In this document: piece by piece, positions 22,013-31,600 of the stretch | How positions within the stretch are numbered: the first letter of the stretch is position 1 | Layout of the letters: the number at the start of each line of letters is the position of its first letter | Origin: Pelomonas sp. KK5 | GTDB lineage: Bacteria > Pseudomonadota > Gammaproteobacteria > Burkholderiales > Burkholderiaceae_C | Length of the DNA: 35,487 nucleotides | NCBI RefSeq assembly: GCF_001984095.1 | Contig: NZ_LYVQ01000043.1 | Location: 1 to 35,487 of the forward strand | Direction of reading: 5' to 3' | The notes under the pieces: generated by a model | What the model saw: the letters and a program-made list of their open reading frames with translations, nothing else | What the model was told of the DNA's origin: nothing | The model's database searches: none | Program-made: the position numbers and the translations under genes

Positions 22013-24768
22013 GGGAGCCTATGGGGAACGAAGGCACATGGATCGAAGTCAACGGGCAGCGCCACGACGCTCCCGGCGACCTGTCCGCGCGGGCCATCGA
22101 CTTCCTGCGTGACGGGCTCGGCCTCACCGGCACCAAGCTCGGATGCGGCCAGGGCGACTGCGGCAGCTGCACCATCCTGGTGGACGGCGCACCGCGCTAT
22201 GCCTGCATCCTGCCCGCCGGGCAGCTGACCGGCCGGCGCGTGCTGACCATCGAGGGCCTCGCGTCCGCCAGCCCGTGCGGCAGCAGGCTGCAGGAGGCCT
22301 TCCTGGCCCACCAGGCCGTGCAGTGCGGCTTCTGCATCCCCGGCATGCTGATGGCCTCCGCCGCGGCGATCGACGCGGGCCGCGTGGCCGACCGCGCCAG
22401 CGCAGCGGCCGCGATCGACGGCGTGCTGTGCCGCTGCACCGGCTACCGCAAGATCGTCGATGCGGTCACCGAGGTCGGCACCGGCGCGGCGCCGCGCCGC
22501 CCCTGCCCGGCCATCCCCGGCGGGCCGGAGGTCGGGCGGCCGGTCACCCGCCTGGACGGCCGGGGCAAGGTGGACGGCAGCCAGCGTTTCGGCGCCGACG
22601 GCTTCCCGCCCGACAGCCTCCACCTGCGCGCCGTGCGCTGTCCCCATCCCCGCGCCCGCTTCGCCTTCGGCGACCTCGATCGCTTCGTGCGGGAGCACCC
22701 GGGCGTGCAACGGGTGCTCACCCACGCCGACGTGCCCGGCGAGAACGTCCACGGCGTCGCGACACCCTACGCCGACCAGCCGGTGCTGCCGGCGCAGGAG
22801 GCGCGGCATCATCTCGAGGCGGTGGCGCTGATCGCCGGCGAGCGCGACGCGCTGCTGGCGCTCGACATGGCGGCATTCCCGGTGTCCTGGCAGCCGCTGC
22901 CCGCGCTGGCCGACATCGCCGGCGCCACCGCACCGGGCAGCCCGCTGCTGCACGAGCACCGTCCCGGCAATCTGCTGATCCAGGGCCAGGTCGTGCGCGG
23001 CGACGCAGCGGCTGCGATCGCGGATGCGGCGCATGTCGTCAGCGCCTCCTTCCAGTCCAGCTTCGTCGAGCACGCCTATATCGAGCCGGAAGCCGGCTGG
23101 GCGCGGCGCGTCGGCGACACGGTCGAGGTCCATTCGACGACGCAGTCCCCGCATCCGCACCGGGCCGACCTGGCGCGCATCCTTGGCGTCCCGAAGGAGC
23201 AGGTGCGCGTGGTCCCGACCGCCGTCGGCGGCGGCTTCGGCGGCAAGCTGGACCTGACCGTGCAGCCCCTGCTCGCGATCGCCGCCTGGCACCTGGACCG
23301 ACCGGTCGCCATGGTGCTGACGCGCGAGGAATCGATGGCCACGTCGACCAAGCGGCACCCGGGCCACCTGGTCTCGACGATGGCCGCCGACGCCGCCGGG
23401 CGCATCCTCGCCGTGGCCTTCGAGGGCGACTACAACACCGGCGCCTATGCGTCCTGGGGCACGGCCGTCGCGAACCGGGTGCCGGTGCATGCGGGCGGCC
23501 CCTACCGCATCCCGCACTACGCCGCCCGCGCCCGCGCCGTGCACACCCACATCACCCCGGCCGGCGCCTTCCGCGGCTTCGGCGTGCCGCAGACGATGAT
23601 GCTGCAGGAACAGCTCGTCGACGCCCTGGCGCGCCAGGCGGGCATCGATGCGCTCGAGTTCCGCATCCTCAATGCGCTGAGGCCCGGCGACAGCATCCCG
23701 ACCGGCCAGGTGCTGGCCGACAGCGTCGGCCTGCTCGCCTGCCTGGAGGCGCTGCGGCCGGCCTGGCAGGCCGCGAAGGCGCTCGTGCAGCAGCGCAACG
23801 GCGCGGCGCCCGGCGCGCTGCGCCATGGCGTCGGCCTGGCGGCCTTCTTCTACGGCATCGGGAACACCGCGCTGACGAATCCGTCGACGGTGCGCATCGG
23901 CCTGCGCGCCGACGGCAGCCTGGTGCTGCACCAGGGCGCCGTCGATGCGGGCCAGGGCTCCAACACGGTCATTCCGCAGATCGCCGCGGACGCGCTGGGC
24001 GTGCCCCTGGCCCGGCTGCAGATCGTCGGCCCCGACACGCAGCTGACGCCCGACTGCGGCCGCACCTCGGCCTCGCGCCAGACCTTCGTCACCGGCCGCG
24101 CCGCCTTCCTCGCCGGCCAGGCGCTGCTCGGCCGGATCAGGCGCCTGGCCGAGGCCGCCGACGACGCGCCGGTGGCGTTCGGCGCAGGCTGGGTCAGCGC
24201 CGGCGGGGCGCGGCTGGAGCTGGCCGGCCTGCCCGTCGATGCTCGGGGTTATGTGATCGCCGCGGAGGAGAGCTTCGACCCGCCGACCACCTCGCTGGAT
24301 GCAGAAGGCCAGGGCGTGCCCTACGCCGCCTACGCCTTCGGCGCCCAGGTCGCCGAGGTGGAGGTCGACGGCGAGACCGGCCGCGTGCGCGTGCGCCGGG
24401 TCACCGCGGCCCACGACGTGGGCCGCGTGGTGAACCCGACCCTGCTCGAAGGCCAGATCGAAGGCGCGGTCGCGCAGGGCGTCGGCATGGCGCTGATGGA
24501 GAAGTACCATCCCGGCCTTCACAACAACCTGCACGACTACCTGATCCCCACGGTGCACGACATGCCGGAAGTAGCCACCCTCTTCATCGAGAGCCCCACG
24601 CCGCTCGGCCCCTATGGCGCCAAGGGCATCGGCGAGCCCGCGCTGGTCCCCACGGCGGCGGCCATCCTCAACGGCATCCACGACGCCATCGGCGCGCGCC
24701 TGTGGGAGGCCCCGGCTGCGCCCGAAGCGGTGCTGCGCGCGCTGGCCGCCCGCGGCACGCCCGCCTGA
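22009..24768 (+). CDS. Fused 2Fe-2S and molybdopterin-binding subunit of a xanthine-dehydrogenase-family hydroxylase
   Basis: A 919-residue fusion. Residues 10-90 form a plant-type ferredoxin domain with C46, C51, C54 and C66. Residues 95-165 form the second 2Fe-2S domain with C106, C109, C141 and C143. Residues about 180-915 form the molybdopterin domains, with GGGFGGK, GAFRGFGVPQ (the Arg that binds substrate in xanthine dehydrogenase), QGSNT and KGIGEPAL with the catalytic Glu. All key residues are present, so it should hydroxylate an aldehyde or N-heterocycle (purine, nicotinate or similar). GGAGG before ATG 22009 supports this start over 22021. Usually these domains are on separate subunits. 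No XdhC-type maturation gene lies in the window. Confidence 0.88.
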   Translation: MREPMGNEGTWIEVNGQRHDAPGDLSARAIDFLRDGLGLTGTKLGCGQGDCGSCTILVDGAPRYACILPAGQLTGRRVLTIEGLASASPCGSRLQEAFLAHQAVQCGFCIPGMLMASAAAIDAGRVADRASAAAAIDGVLCRCTGYRKIVDAVTEVGTGAAPRRPCPAIPGGPEVGRPVTRLDGRGKVDGSQRFGADGFPPDSLHLRAVRCPHPRARFAFGDLDRFVREHPGVQRVLTHADVPGENVHGVATPYADQPVLPAQEARHHLEAVALIAGERDALLALDMAAFPVSWQPLPALADIAGATAPGSPLLHEHRPGNLLIQGQVVRGDAAAAIADAAHVVSASFQSSFVEHAYIEPEAGWARRVGDTVEVHSTTQSPHPHRADLARILGVPKEQVRVVPTAVGGGFGGKLDLTVQPLLAIAAWHLDRPVAMVLTREESMATSTKRHPGHLVSTMAADAAGRILAVAFEGDYNTGAYASWGTAVANRVPVHAGGPYRIPHYAARARAVHTHITPAGAFRGFGVPQTMMLQEQLVDALARQAGIDALEFRILNALRPGDSIPTGQVLADSVGLLACLEALRPAWQAAKALVQQRNGAAPGALRHGVGLAAFFYGIGNTALTNPSTVRIGLRADGSLVLHQGAVDAGQGSNTVIPQIAADALGVPLARLQIVGPDTQLTPDCGRTSASRQTFVTGRAAFLAGQALLGRIRRLAEAADDAPVAFGAGWVSAGGARLELAGLPVDARGYVIAAEESFDPPTTSLDAEGQGVPYAAYAFGAQVAEVEVDGETGRVRVRRVTAAHDVGRVVNPTLLEGQIEGAVAQGVGMALMEKYHPGLHNNLHDYLIPTVHDMPEVATLFIESPTPLGPYGAKGIGEPALVPTAAAILNGIHDAIGARLWEAPAAPEAVLRALAARGTPA

Positions 24769-24774
24769 CGATCC

Positions 24775-24972
24775 ATGCGCATGCATCGCTGGCTGGCGCT
24801 CGTGCCCTTCGCCTTCACGCTGGGTGGCGTCCTGGTCGCCAACCGGGTCCGGCCCTTCGTGTTCGGCCTGCCCTTCTTCCTGGCCTGGACGATTGCCGGG
24901 GTGGCGCTCAGCGCCATCGTGATGGCCTGCGTATACCGCCTGGATCCGGACAACCGCAGCGACGAACCATGA
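24775..24972 (+). CDS. DUF3311 small membrane protein, symporter partner
   Basis: A 65-residue protein with two hydrophobic helices (about residues 6-24 and 28-52) joined by a short RVRPFVFGLP turn, and a charged C-terminal tail. Size, topology and position directly before a sodium:solute symporter gene, with ATGA overlap, are typical of the DUF3311 proteins that accompany such transporters and may act as an accessory subunit. It follows the molybdenum hydroxylase gene after six bases. Confidence 0.85.
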   Translation: MRMHRWLALVPFAFTLGGVLVANRVRPFVFGLPFFLAWTIAGVALSAIVMACVYRLDPDNRSDEP

Positions 24973-26456
24973 ACATCGCATCGATCGTCATCCTGCTGCC
25001 GATGGCGCTGGCCGTGTTCCTCGGCTTCCGCGCCCGGCGCGGCGTCAAGATGGACCTGCGGCAGTGGAGCGTCGGCGGAGGCGGCTTCTCGGCGCTGCTG
25101 GTGTTCGTCCTCATGGCCGGCGAGCTCTACACGACCTTCACCTTCCTCGGCGCCAGCGGCTTCGCCTACGGAGAGGGCGGCCCGGCGCTGTACATCATCA
25201 ACTACACCTGCCTGGCCTTCGTGGCGTCCTACTGGCTGCTGCCGCCGATCTGGCGCTTCGCGCGTGCCCACGGCGCGCTGACGCAAGCGGAGGTCTTCGC
25301 GAAGGCCTACGGCAGCCCGGCGCTGGGGCTGGTCGTGTCCGTCGTGGCGCTGGTGGCCCTGCTGCCCTACCTGATCGTGCAGCTCAAGGGCCTGGGCATC
25401 ATCGTCCAGCTGACGTCCTACGGGGCGCTGCCGCCGACGACCGCGATCTGGATCGGCGCCGCGGTGATGTCCACCTACGTGATGGTCTCGGGCATGCACG
25501 GCTCGGCGCTCACCGCGGTCGTCAAGGACGCGCTGGTGCTGGCCGTGTGCGTGTTCCTCGGCATCTACCTGCCCGTGCACTACTACGGCGGGATCACGTC
25601 GATGTTCGAGCAGCTCGAGGCCGCCCGCCCGGGCTTCCTCTCGCTGCCCGAGACGGGACGCAACCCCGTCTGGTACGTCTCGACGATCCTGGTGTCGAGC
25701 CTGGGCATGTACCTGTGGCCGCACGCGTTCAGCGCGGTCTTCACCGCGAAGTCCGAGCGCAGCTTCCGCAAGAACGCGATGGTGATGCCGCTGTATGCGC
25801 TGGTGATGCTGTTCGCGATGTTCGCGGGCTATGCCGCGGTGCTGCAGGTGCCGGGTCTTGCCGGCGGCCAGGTCGACCTGGCGCTGCTCAAGCTGTCCAT
25901 CCAGACCTTCGATCCGTGGTTCGTCGGCGCGATCGGGGCCGCCGGCATGCTGACGGCGCTGGTGCCGGGCTCGATCATGCTGATCTCGGCCTCCACGCTG
26001 CTGGCCCGCAATCTCTACCGGCCGCTGCGTCCCGGCTGCTCGGAGGCCCACCTCGCCAGGGTGGCACGCCTGTCCTCGCCGCTGCTCACGCTGCTGGCCG
26101 TGGCGCTGACCCTGGGGGGCAGCCCCAGCATCGTGTCGCTGCTGCTGGTGGGCTTCAGCTTCGTGACCCAGCTCGCGCCCTCGCTGCTGGCCGCCTTGCT
26201 CGGCCGGCCCCATGCCAACCGCTTCGGCGCCATCGCCGGCATCGCGGCGGGCAGCGGCTTCGTGGCGGCCACGCTGATCTCCGGCGCGAGCACCCGCACG
26301 CTGCTGCCGGGCGCCCCGGGCTGGCTCCATGACGTCAACGTCGGCGTCATCGGCCTGGCGCTGAACTGCGTGGTGATGACGGCCGTGAGCCGCCTGACCC
26401 GCACCCGCAGCCGTCCGGGATCGCTGGGTCCGGCCATGGCGCCGATGGCCTCCTGA
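24969..26456 (+). CDS. Sodium:solute symporter (SSS family)
   Basis: A 495-residue inner-membrane transporter with about 13 membrane segments. Family features: RQWSVGGGGFSALLVFVLMAGELYTTFTFLGASGF in the first helices, PALGLVVSVVALVALLPYLIVQLKGLG, and the sodium-site region VPGSIMLISASTLLARNLYRP. It would import a small organic solute with sodium. As the last gene of the tetR/molybdenum-hydroxylase operon it probably supplies that enzyme's substrate or removes its product; the solute cannot be named. It converges with the response-regulator genes, nine bases away, with no obvious terminator between. Confidence 0.92.
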   Translation: MNIASIVILLPMALAVFLGFRARRGVKMDLRQWSVGGGGFSALLVFVLMAGELYTTFTFLGASGFAYGEGGPALYIINYTCLAFVASYWLLPPIWRFARAHGALTQAEVFAKAYGSPALGLVVSVVALVALLPYLIVQLKGLGIIVQLTSYGALPPTTAIWIGAAVMSTYVMVSGMHGSALTAVVKDALVLAVCVFLGIYLPVHYYGGITSMFEQLEAARPGFLSLPETGRNPVWYVSTILVSSLGMYLWPHAFSAVFTAKSERSFRKNAMVMPLYALVMLFAMFAGYAAVLQVPGLAGGQVDLALLKLSIQTFDPWFVGAIGAAGMLTALVPGSIMLISASTLLARNLYRPLRPGCSEAHLARVARLSSPLLTLLAVALTLGGSPSIVSLLLVGFSFVTQLAPSLLAALLGRPHANRFGAIAGIAAGSGFVAATLISGASTRTLLPGAPGWLHDVNVGVIGLALNCVVMTAVSRLTRTRSRPGSLGPAMAPMAS

Positions 26457-26465
26457 GGTCCCGGC

Positions 26466-26858
26466 TCACAGCCTGCGGGCCTCCGAGATGGCCTGGTGCA
26501 CCCAGGCCTCCAGTTCACCGGCATCGATGGGCTTGTCGATGACGCACAGGGCGCCCTGGCGCATGGCCCGCTCGCGCACGCCCTGCGATGCCAGCGCCGT
26601 GATGAACACCGTGGGCACGGTCAGGCCTTCGCCCCGCATGCGGGCCAGCAGCGCGATGCCGTCCAGGTCGTCCAGGCCGATGTCGCAGATCAGGCAGTCG
26701 GTGCTGCCGGCCACGTCGGCCGCCAGGAAGTCGCGAGCCGAGGCGAAGGCCTTGGCCTGCCACCCGAAGGACCGGACCAGGCTGCTGGCGGCGGTCAGGA
26801 CGAAGGGGTCGTCATCGACGATGGAGACGACGATGCGGGCGGCAGGGTCGGACTTCAC
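26466..26858 (-). CDS. Receiver-only (CheY-like) response regulator
   Basis: A 130-residue single receiver domain: acidic pocket DDD (VSIVDDDPF), phospho-acceptor Asp in CLICDIGLDD, Thr in FITALAS and Lys in VIDKPI. There is no output domain, so it may act as a phosphate shuttle or by binding another protein. The start is GTG at 26858 with GAGG about nine bases upstream, 11 bases after the stop of the FixJ-type gene. It is cotranscribed with that regulator, and the long sensor kinase nearby is the natural phosphate donor. Confidence 0.85.
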   Translation of the reverse strand: MKSDPAARIVVSIVDDDPFVLTAASSLVRSFGWQAKAFASARDFLAADVAGSTDCLICDIGLDDLDGIALLARMRGEGLTVPTVFITALASQGVRERAMRQGALCVIDKPIDAGELEAWVHQAISEARRL

Positions 26859-26869
26859 AGGACGATGCC

Positions 26870-27547
26870 TCAGACAACGCGCCGGACGACATCCAGCGCC
26901 TGCATCTTCAGCACCAGGTCGGCCACCGAGCGGGAACGCATCTTCCGCATGCCCTGGCCGCGGTGGATCTTGGCCGTGATCTCGGCGATGCCCATGTCGC
27001 CAGCGATCTGCTTGTTCATGCGCCCGGCCGCCACATGGCCGAGCACCTCGCGCTCGCGCGGCGTCAGTTCGGCCCAGCACGAACGCAGCTCGTCCAGCGA
27101 GCGTTCGGCCGCGAGGCGGCGCGCATCGGCATCGAGCGCCCCGATGACCGCGTCGATCATCTCCTGCTGCCGGAACGGCTTCTCCAGGAAGTCCCGCGCC
27201 CCGGCCTTCATGGCCTGCACGGTCATCGCGACATCGCCGTGCCCGGTCATGATGATGACCGGCAGGTGCGCCAGCCCGCGCCGGGCCAGCGACTGCTGGA
27301 AGGCCAGGCCGCTCTCCCCGCGCAGGCGCACGTCCAGCACCAGGCATGCGGGCCCGCTCACCTTCGGGGCCAGCAGGAACTCCTCGGCCGAACCGAAGGT
27401 GCGCACGTCCAGTTGCATCGATCTCAGCAGCCCCTGCAGCGAGGTGCGGATCAGCTCCTCGTCATCGACGACATAGACGGTACGGAGTTCAGGGGGACTC
27501 GGCGGGGTCCGGCCGGACAGGCCCGAGGATGATGAGAGCGACGGCAT
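26870..27547 (-). CDS. FixJ/NarL-type response regulator
   Basis: A 225-residue two-domain regulator. The receiver domain is at residues 22-140 (VVDDEEL, phospho-Asp in CLVLDVRL, IIMTGHGD, LEKPF). The LuxR-type helix-turn-helix is at 160-220 (LTPREREVLGHVAAGRMNKQIAGDMGIAEITAKIHR). It matches the FixJ subgroup that activates promoters after phosphorylation by a histidine kinase. The first 20 residues are low complexity and not part of the domain, but no later start codon is available. It probably answers to the sensor at 28674-33770 and may bind the shared 13-bp motif before the hydrolase genes. Confidence 0.92.
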   Translation of the reverse strand: MPSLSSSSGLSGRTPPSPPELRTVYVVDDEELIRTSLQGLLRSMQLDVRTFGSAEEFLLAPKVSGPACLVLDVRLRGESGLAFQQSLARRGLAHLPVIIMTGHGDVAMTVQAMKAGARDFLEKPFRQQEMIDAVIGALDADARRLAAERSLDELRSCWAELTPREREVLGHVAAGRMNKQIAGDMGIAEITAKIHRGQGMRKMRSRSVADLVLKMQALDVVRRVV

Positions 27548-27773
27548 AGCGATGGACTGGCGAAGGCGTGATTGTCACGGTAGCAGAAGGGGTCTGCGCC
27601 GGCGCGGCGCCTATACGAAGGGATAGGGTCAGGCGCAGCGAGGACACGGCGATCCGGAACACCCCGGCGGCCCCACCGCCGGGCAGGACGCTGAAGGCCA
27701 GAGCCAGCGCGAAGGCCGCGCTGGCCGCCAGCACCCCGTCCAGGAAGGCACGGATGTAGCTCCTCGGTGGCAT
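27489..27773 (-). CDS. Possible small membrane protein, C-terminal part uncertain
   Basis: A 94-codon reading frame whose first 50 codons have typical G/C third positions and encode a membrane helix (YIRAFLDGVLAASAAFALAL) and an amphipathic stretch. The last 40 codons lose the bias and run 59 bases into the FixJ-type gene. It may be a real small gene, or a remnant whose original 3' end was lost. No good ribosome-binding site; family unknown. Confidence 0.28.
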   Translation of the reverse strand: MPPRSYIRAFLDGVLAASAAFALALAFSVLPGGGAAGVFRIAVSSLRLTLSLRIGAAPAQTPSATVTITPSPVHRYAVALIILGPVRPDPAESP

Positions 27774-27798
27774 CGCCCGCGTCCCCTGCCCTGGCCCG

Positions 27799-28452
27799 TC
27801 AGCCCGGCTGCGCGCCGTCCTTGCGCAGCTGCTGGACCACCTGCTGGTAGCGCCCGTTCGCGCGCAGCGCCTGGTAGCGGGCGCGCGCGGCCTCCTCCGC
27901 CGCAAAGACGCCGGCCGGATGACCGTCGGCCCGGTCGAAGTCGGCCAGGCCGGACTCCCGGTAGATCAGCAGGTCGGCCTCCACCTCGGCGCGGGTCAGG
28001 GGCCGCTCCGACATGGCGCCCGGCATGCTCAGCGCCTCGTAGCGGGTCCGGGCCGCCAGCAGGGCCGGCGTCTCCTCGGGCGCGTCGTCGGCCAGCAGTT
28101 CCTCCCTCGCCAGGCCGGAGGCCTGGTACAGCGCCAGGTCGGCCTGGACCTGCTGGCGCGTCAGGGGCTGATCTGCCGCCGGGTTGCCCGGGATGTGGCG
28201 CAAGGCCAGATAGCGCGCCCGCGCGGCCGCCCATTCGGCGGAGCCGACACGGGACTGCGAGTCGTCGCGCTCGATCTCGGCCAGGCCCGACTTCTGGTAG
28301 GCCTCTTGGTCCTGGATCACCTCGGCGCGGGTCACCGCCGGCTCCGCCCATGCGACGGAGACCAGCGCGCCCGTCAGGGCCGAAGCCATCGTCACGGTCA
28401 GCAGGATGTTCGGCAGCAGGCGGAAAGGTTGGAACGATTGCAGCTTGTTCAT
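27799..28452 (-). CDS. Secreted protein with three DUF4148 repeats
   Basis: A 217-residue protein with a long signal peptide (residues 1-36, ending VSVAWA before EPAV). The mature part is three tandem repeats, each beginning TR-A/Q-x-V followed by a short acidic helix and ending in AARxRYxAL: AVTRAEVIQDQEAYQKSGLA, PLTRQQVQADLALYQASGLA and PLTRAEVEADLLIYRESGLA. This is the DUF4148 pattern, common in small exported Burkholderiales proteins, usually with one copy. ATG 28452 is chosen because AAGGAG lies nine bases upstream; earlier ATG and TTG codons are too close to it. Its function is unknown. It lies between the response regulators and the sensor. Confidence 0.8.
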   Translation of the reverse strand: MNKLQSFQPFRLLPNILLTVTMASALTGALVSVAWAEPAVTRAEVIQDQEAYQKSGLAEIERDDSQSRVGSAEWAAARARYLALRHIPGNPAADQPLTRQQVQADLALYQASGLAREELLADDAPEETPALLAARTRYEALSMPGAMSERPLTRAEVEADLLIYRESGLADFDRADGHPAGVFAAEEAARARYQALRANGRYQQVVQQLRKDGAQPG

Positions 28453-28673
28453 GGTCATCAACTCCTTGGGTCTGAGATGCCCGGCGGGAAGGATTCGCCG
28501 CCGGTACGCGGCAGGTGGCGCTTCGATTCATGCCAGCCGTGTCCGCGATGGAGTTGATGGGACCAGAGGCGCCGTCCGCGCCCAATCAGACGAAGTGGGG
28601 CGCGCCCTCATACGCCGGTTTGCGCCGTGGCCAACCGCTGGATGGGCGCATGTCTGCGCGTACGCCAGTTCAG

Positions 28674-31600
28674 TCATACACCCGGCAGGATCCCTGGAAC
28701 CGATGGTTCCGCGCCAGGAAGCTCGAGCACCGCGCGGGTACCGCCTTCGGCCCTGGCATGGAACGCCAGCACGCCGCCATGCGCATCCACGATCGACTTG
28801 CAGATGGTCAGCCCCATGCCCATGCCGCTCGACTTCGTGGTGAAGAAGGGCTCGAACAGGCGCCGGGCCGCCTCGGCGGAAAGACCGGCGCCGCCGTCCT
28901 CGACCGCGATGGACACCGCGCCTGCCGCGCTCCCCGACCAGCACAGCCGCAGGTGCCGGGTGTCGGGCGCCTGGCCGGCCATCGCCTCGGCTCCGTTCAT
29001 CAGCAGGTTGATGACCACCTGCTGCAACTGGACCCGGTCCGCGCGCACCCGGCATGGGCGCTCGGGCGCTTCGCTGCGAAGGGAGACACCCTGCTCCGCC
29101 AGCGGCCCGGCCACGAGGCTGACGCATTCGGCCAGGGCCTCGCGGAGATCGATGTCCGCGAACTGGGGTTCGGTCTTGCGGGCCATCGAGCGCAGGCTCT
29201 GGATGATGCTCTTGGCGCGCTTCGCGCTCAGGCTCACGTGGGAGATCATGGCCTGGGCTTCGCCGATCTCGGGCACTTCCCGGTCGAGCCAGCGGCCCGC
29301 CGCGCTCGCGGAGGTATCGATGGCCGTGAGCGGCTGCCCGATCTCGTGCACGATGGACGCCACCAGCTCGCCCATCGCCTGGAGCCGGCTCGAACGCGCC
29401 AGCTCGGCCAGGGCGGCGCGCAGCCGCTCGTCGGTCTGCATCTGCAGCACGTGCTGGTCCGACAGCTCCTGGTAGAGCCGCGTGTTCTCCAGCGCAAAGG
29501 ACGCCTGCGTCGCGATGACCTCCAGCAGCCTGGCCCTGGCCGCCGTGAAGACCTGCGGCGCCAGCTTGTTCTCGACATAGAGCACGCCGATGAAGCGGGC
29601 ATAGCGCATCATCGGCACGCCGAGCATCGAACGCGGCCGGGCGCGCTTCACGTAGTCGTCATGCGCCAGCGAGGGCTCGTCCCGGGCATCCCCGACCTGG
29701 ACCGGCGCCTCCGTCCTGGCCACGGTCAGCAGGGTGGAGACCGGCAGCAGCTCCGCGGTCAGCGGGGTCGGCCCGTGCCTCACCTCGATGCCGCCATGCC
29801 CCGCGCTGGCGCTGGCGAGGACCTGCCAGGCGCCCCCTTGCAGCACGGCCAGCGCGCCGAAGTCGGCACCGCTGCTTTCCAGCGAGGTGCGCATGGCCGT
29901 CTCGACGACGCGGCTGAGCACGATGTCGCTGGCCAGCGAGTTCGAGATCCGCAGCACCGCATGGACATCGAGCTGCTGAAGGAGCTGGCTTGCCGGCGCG
30001 GGCTGGTCCGGCGCGAGCACATGGGCATGGGCCTGCTGCAGTTGCCGCACCTTCGCGGCCGCGCCCAGCCGCTGCCACGCGCCCAGGGCGTGCCGGAGAT
30101 AGGCGCGGTGTTCGATGTCACGCCCGAGCCCCGCGTAGAAGCCCGCGGCCAGTTCCGCGGCCAGCGCCTCGACCTGCCGCAGGTCCTGCTCGCGCGCCCG
30201 GGCCACGGCGCTGGCGTAGAGCTGCTGCGCGTCGGCGGCCTGCCCCTGCGCGCGCGCCAGCTCCGCGCGGACCAGGGCCAGCCGCGCGCCGAAGTTCTCG
30301 GTGCAGGCGGCGTCCCACGATGCCAGCAAGGCGATGTTCGCCGCGACCACGGCCTCCTCCTCCCGGCTGCGATGCGCCTGGGCGAGCAGGGCCAGGCTGC
30401 CGTAGTACGGCAGCTCGGCGAACTCGGCGAAGGAGCGGCCCGCCATCCGGCAGGCCTCCGCGCGGCGCCGCGCCTCCAGCGCCCCGGGCAGGCGGCCGAA
30501 GAGCAGGTCGAGCTGGAGCCGGTAGACCCAGTAGGCCAGGTCCACGAGCGTGGCGGGCGCGCCGTCCTGCGGCTCGGGCATCGACTCCTGCATCGCGCCG
30601 CCGTCCTGCAACTCGCCGATCAGCATCTTCTGCGCGAGCAGCGCGTCGACCACCAGCTGGAAGCCGGCATCCCGCGCGCGCAGCAAGGCGCCGTCGACCG
30701 TCCGGCGGATGTCGCCCAGGAACTCTCCGGCGAACAGCATGCCGGTGGCCTGGTTCCTGCCGCAGTACAGCGCGAAGGTGTGGTCGCCCACCTGCGTCGC
30801 GATCTCGAAGGCACGCTCCAGATGCGCCCGGGCGGATCGCGCCGGCTCCGCCCAGGGGACGACGAAGGTGCCATAGGTATGGAACACGCGCGCCCGGTAC
30901 TTGCCGAGGCCGCGTTCGTTCACGAGGTGCAGGGCCAGTTCGCCGAAGGCCTTCGAGCTGGCGTAGTCGCCGTAGCGCACGCCGAAGATCTGGTTCAGGC
31001 AGACATAGCCGTTGGGCGAGGCATCCGAGTGGCCGTGCTCGATCGCGAGGTTGGTCAGCCGCAGCAGCATCAGGTCGACCAGGTTCTGGTCGGTGTACAT
31101 GGCGGGCGGCAGCAGCTCGGAGAAGATGTCGGTGATCGAGCGGCGCAGCGGATCGGCATCGATCGGGATGTCGCGCATGGCCTGCACGCCGTGCCGCTCC
31201 AGCCATTGGCTCAGGCGCGCATGTTCGGCGTCCACCTCGGCCACGCTCGGATGCCGCGGGATCTCGATGCCGGCGTTGGCAAGGAAGCGGATACCGATCT
31301 CCAGCGCGCGGTCGAAATCGCCGCGCGTGGTGTAGAGCGCCGCGCGCAGGCGGGCGACGGCCGCGCCGAACAGCACGTCCCCGGCCTCGCTCTGCAAGGC
31401 GGCCAGGCGCGCCTCGGCGGCATCCAGCGCGCCCGTCATGAACTCGGCCTCGCCGCACTGCAGCGTCGCCTCCCTGGCGCCATCGGCATCGAGCACGCTC
31501 TCGAAATACGCGAGTGCCGCATGGAAGAAGATCAACGCCGAATGGTGGGCCGCCGCCGCCTTGGCCTGGCGGCCCGCAGCAAGGTTGACGCGCGCGAAGC

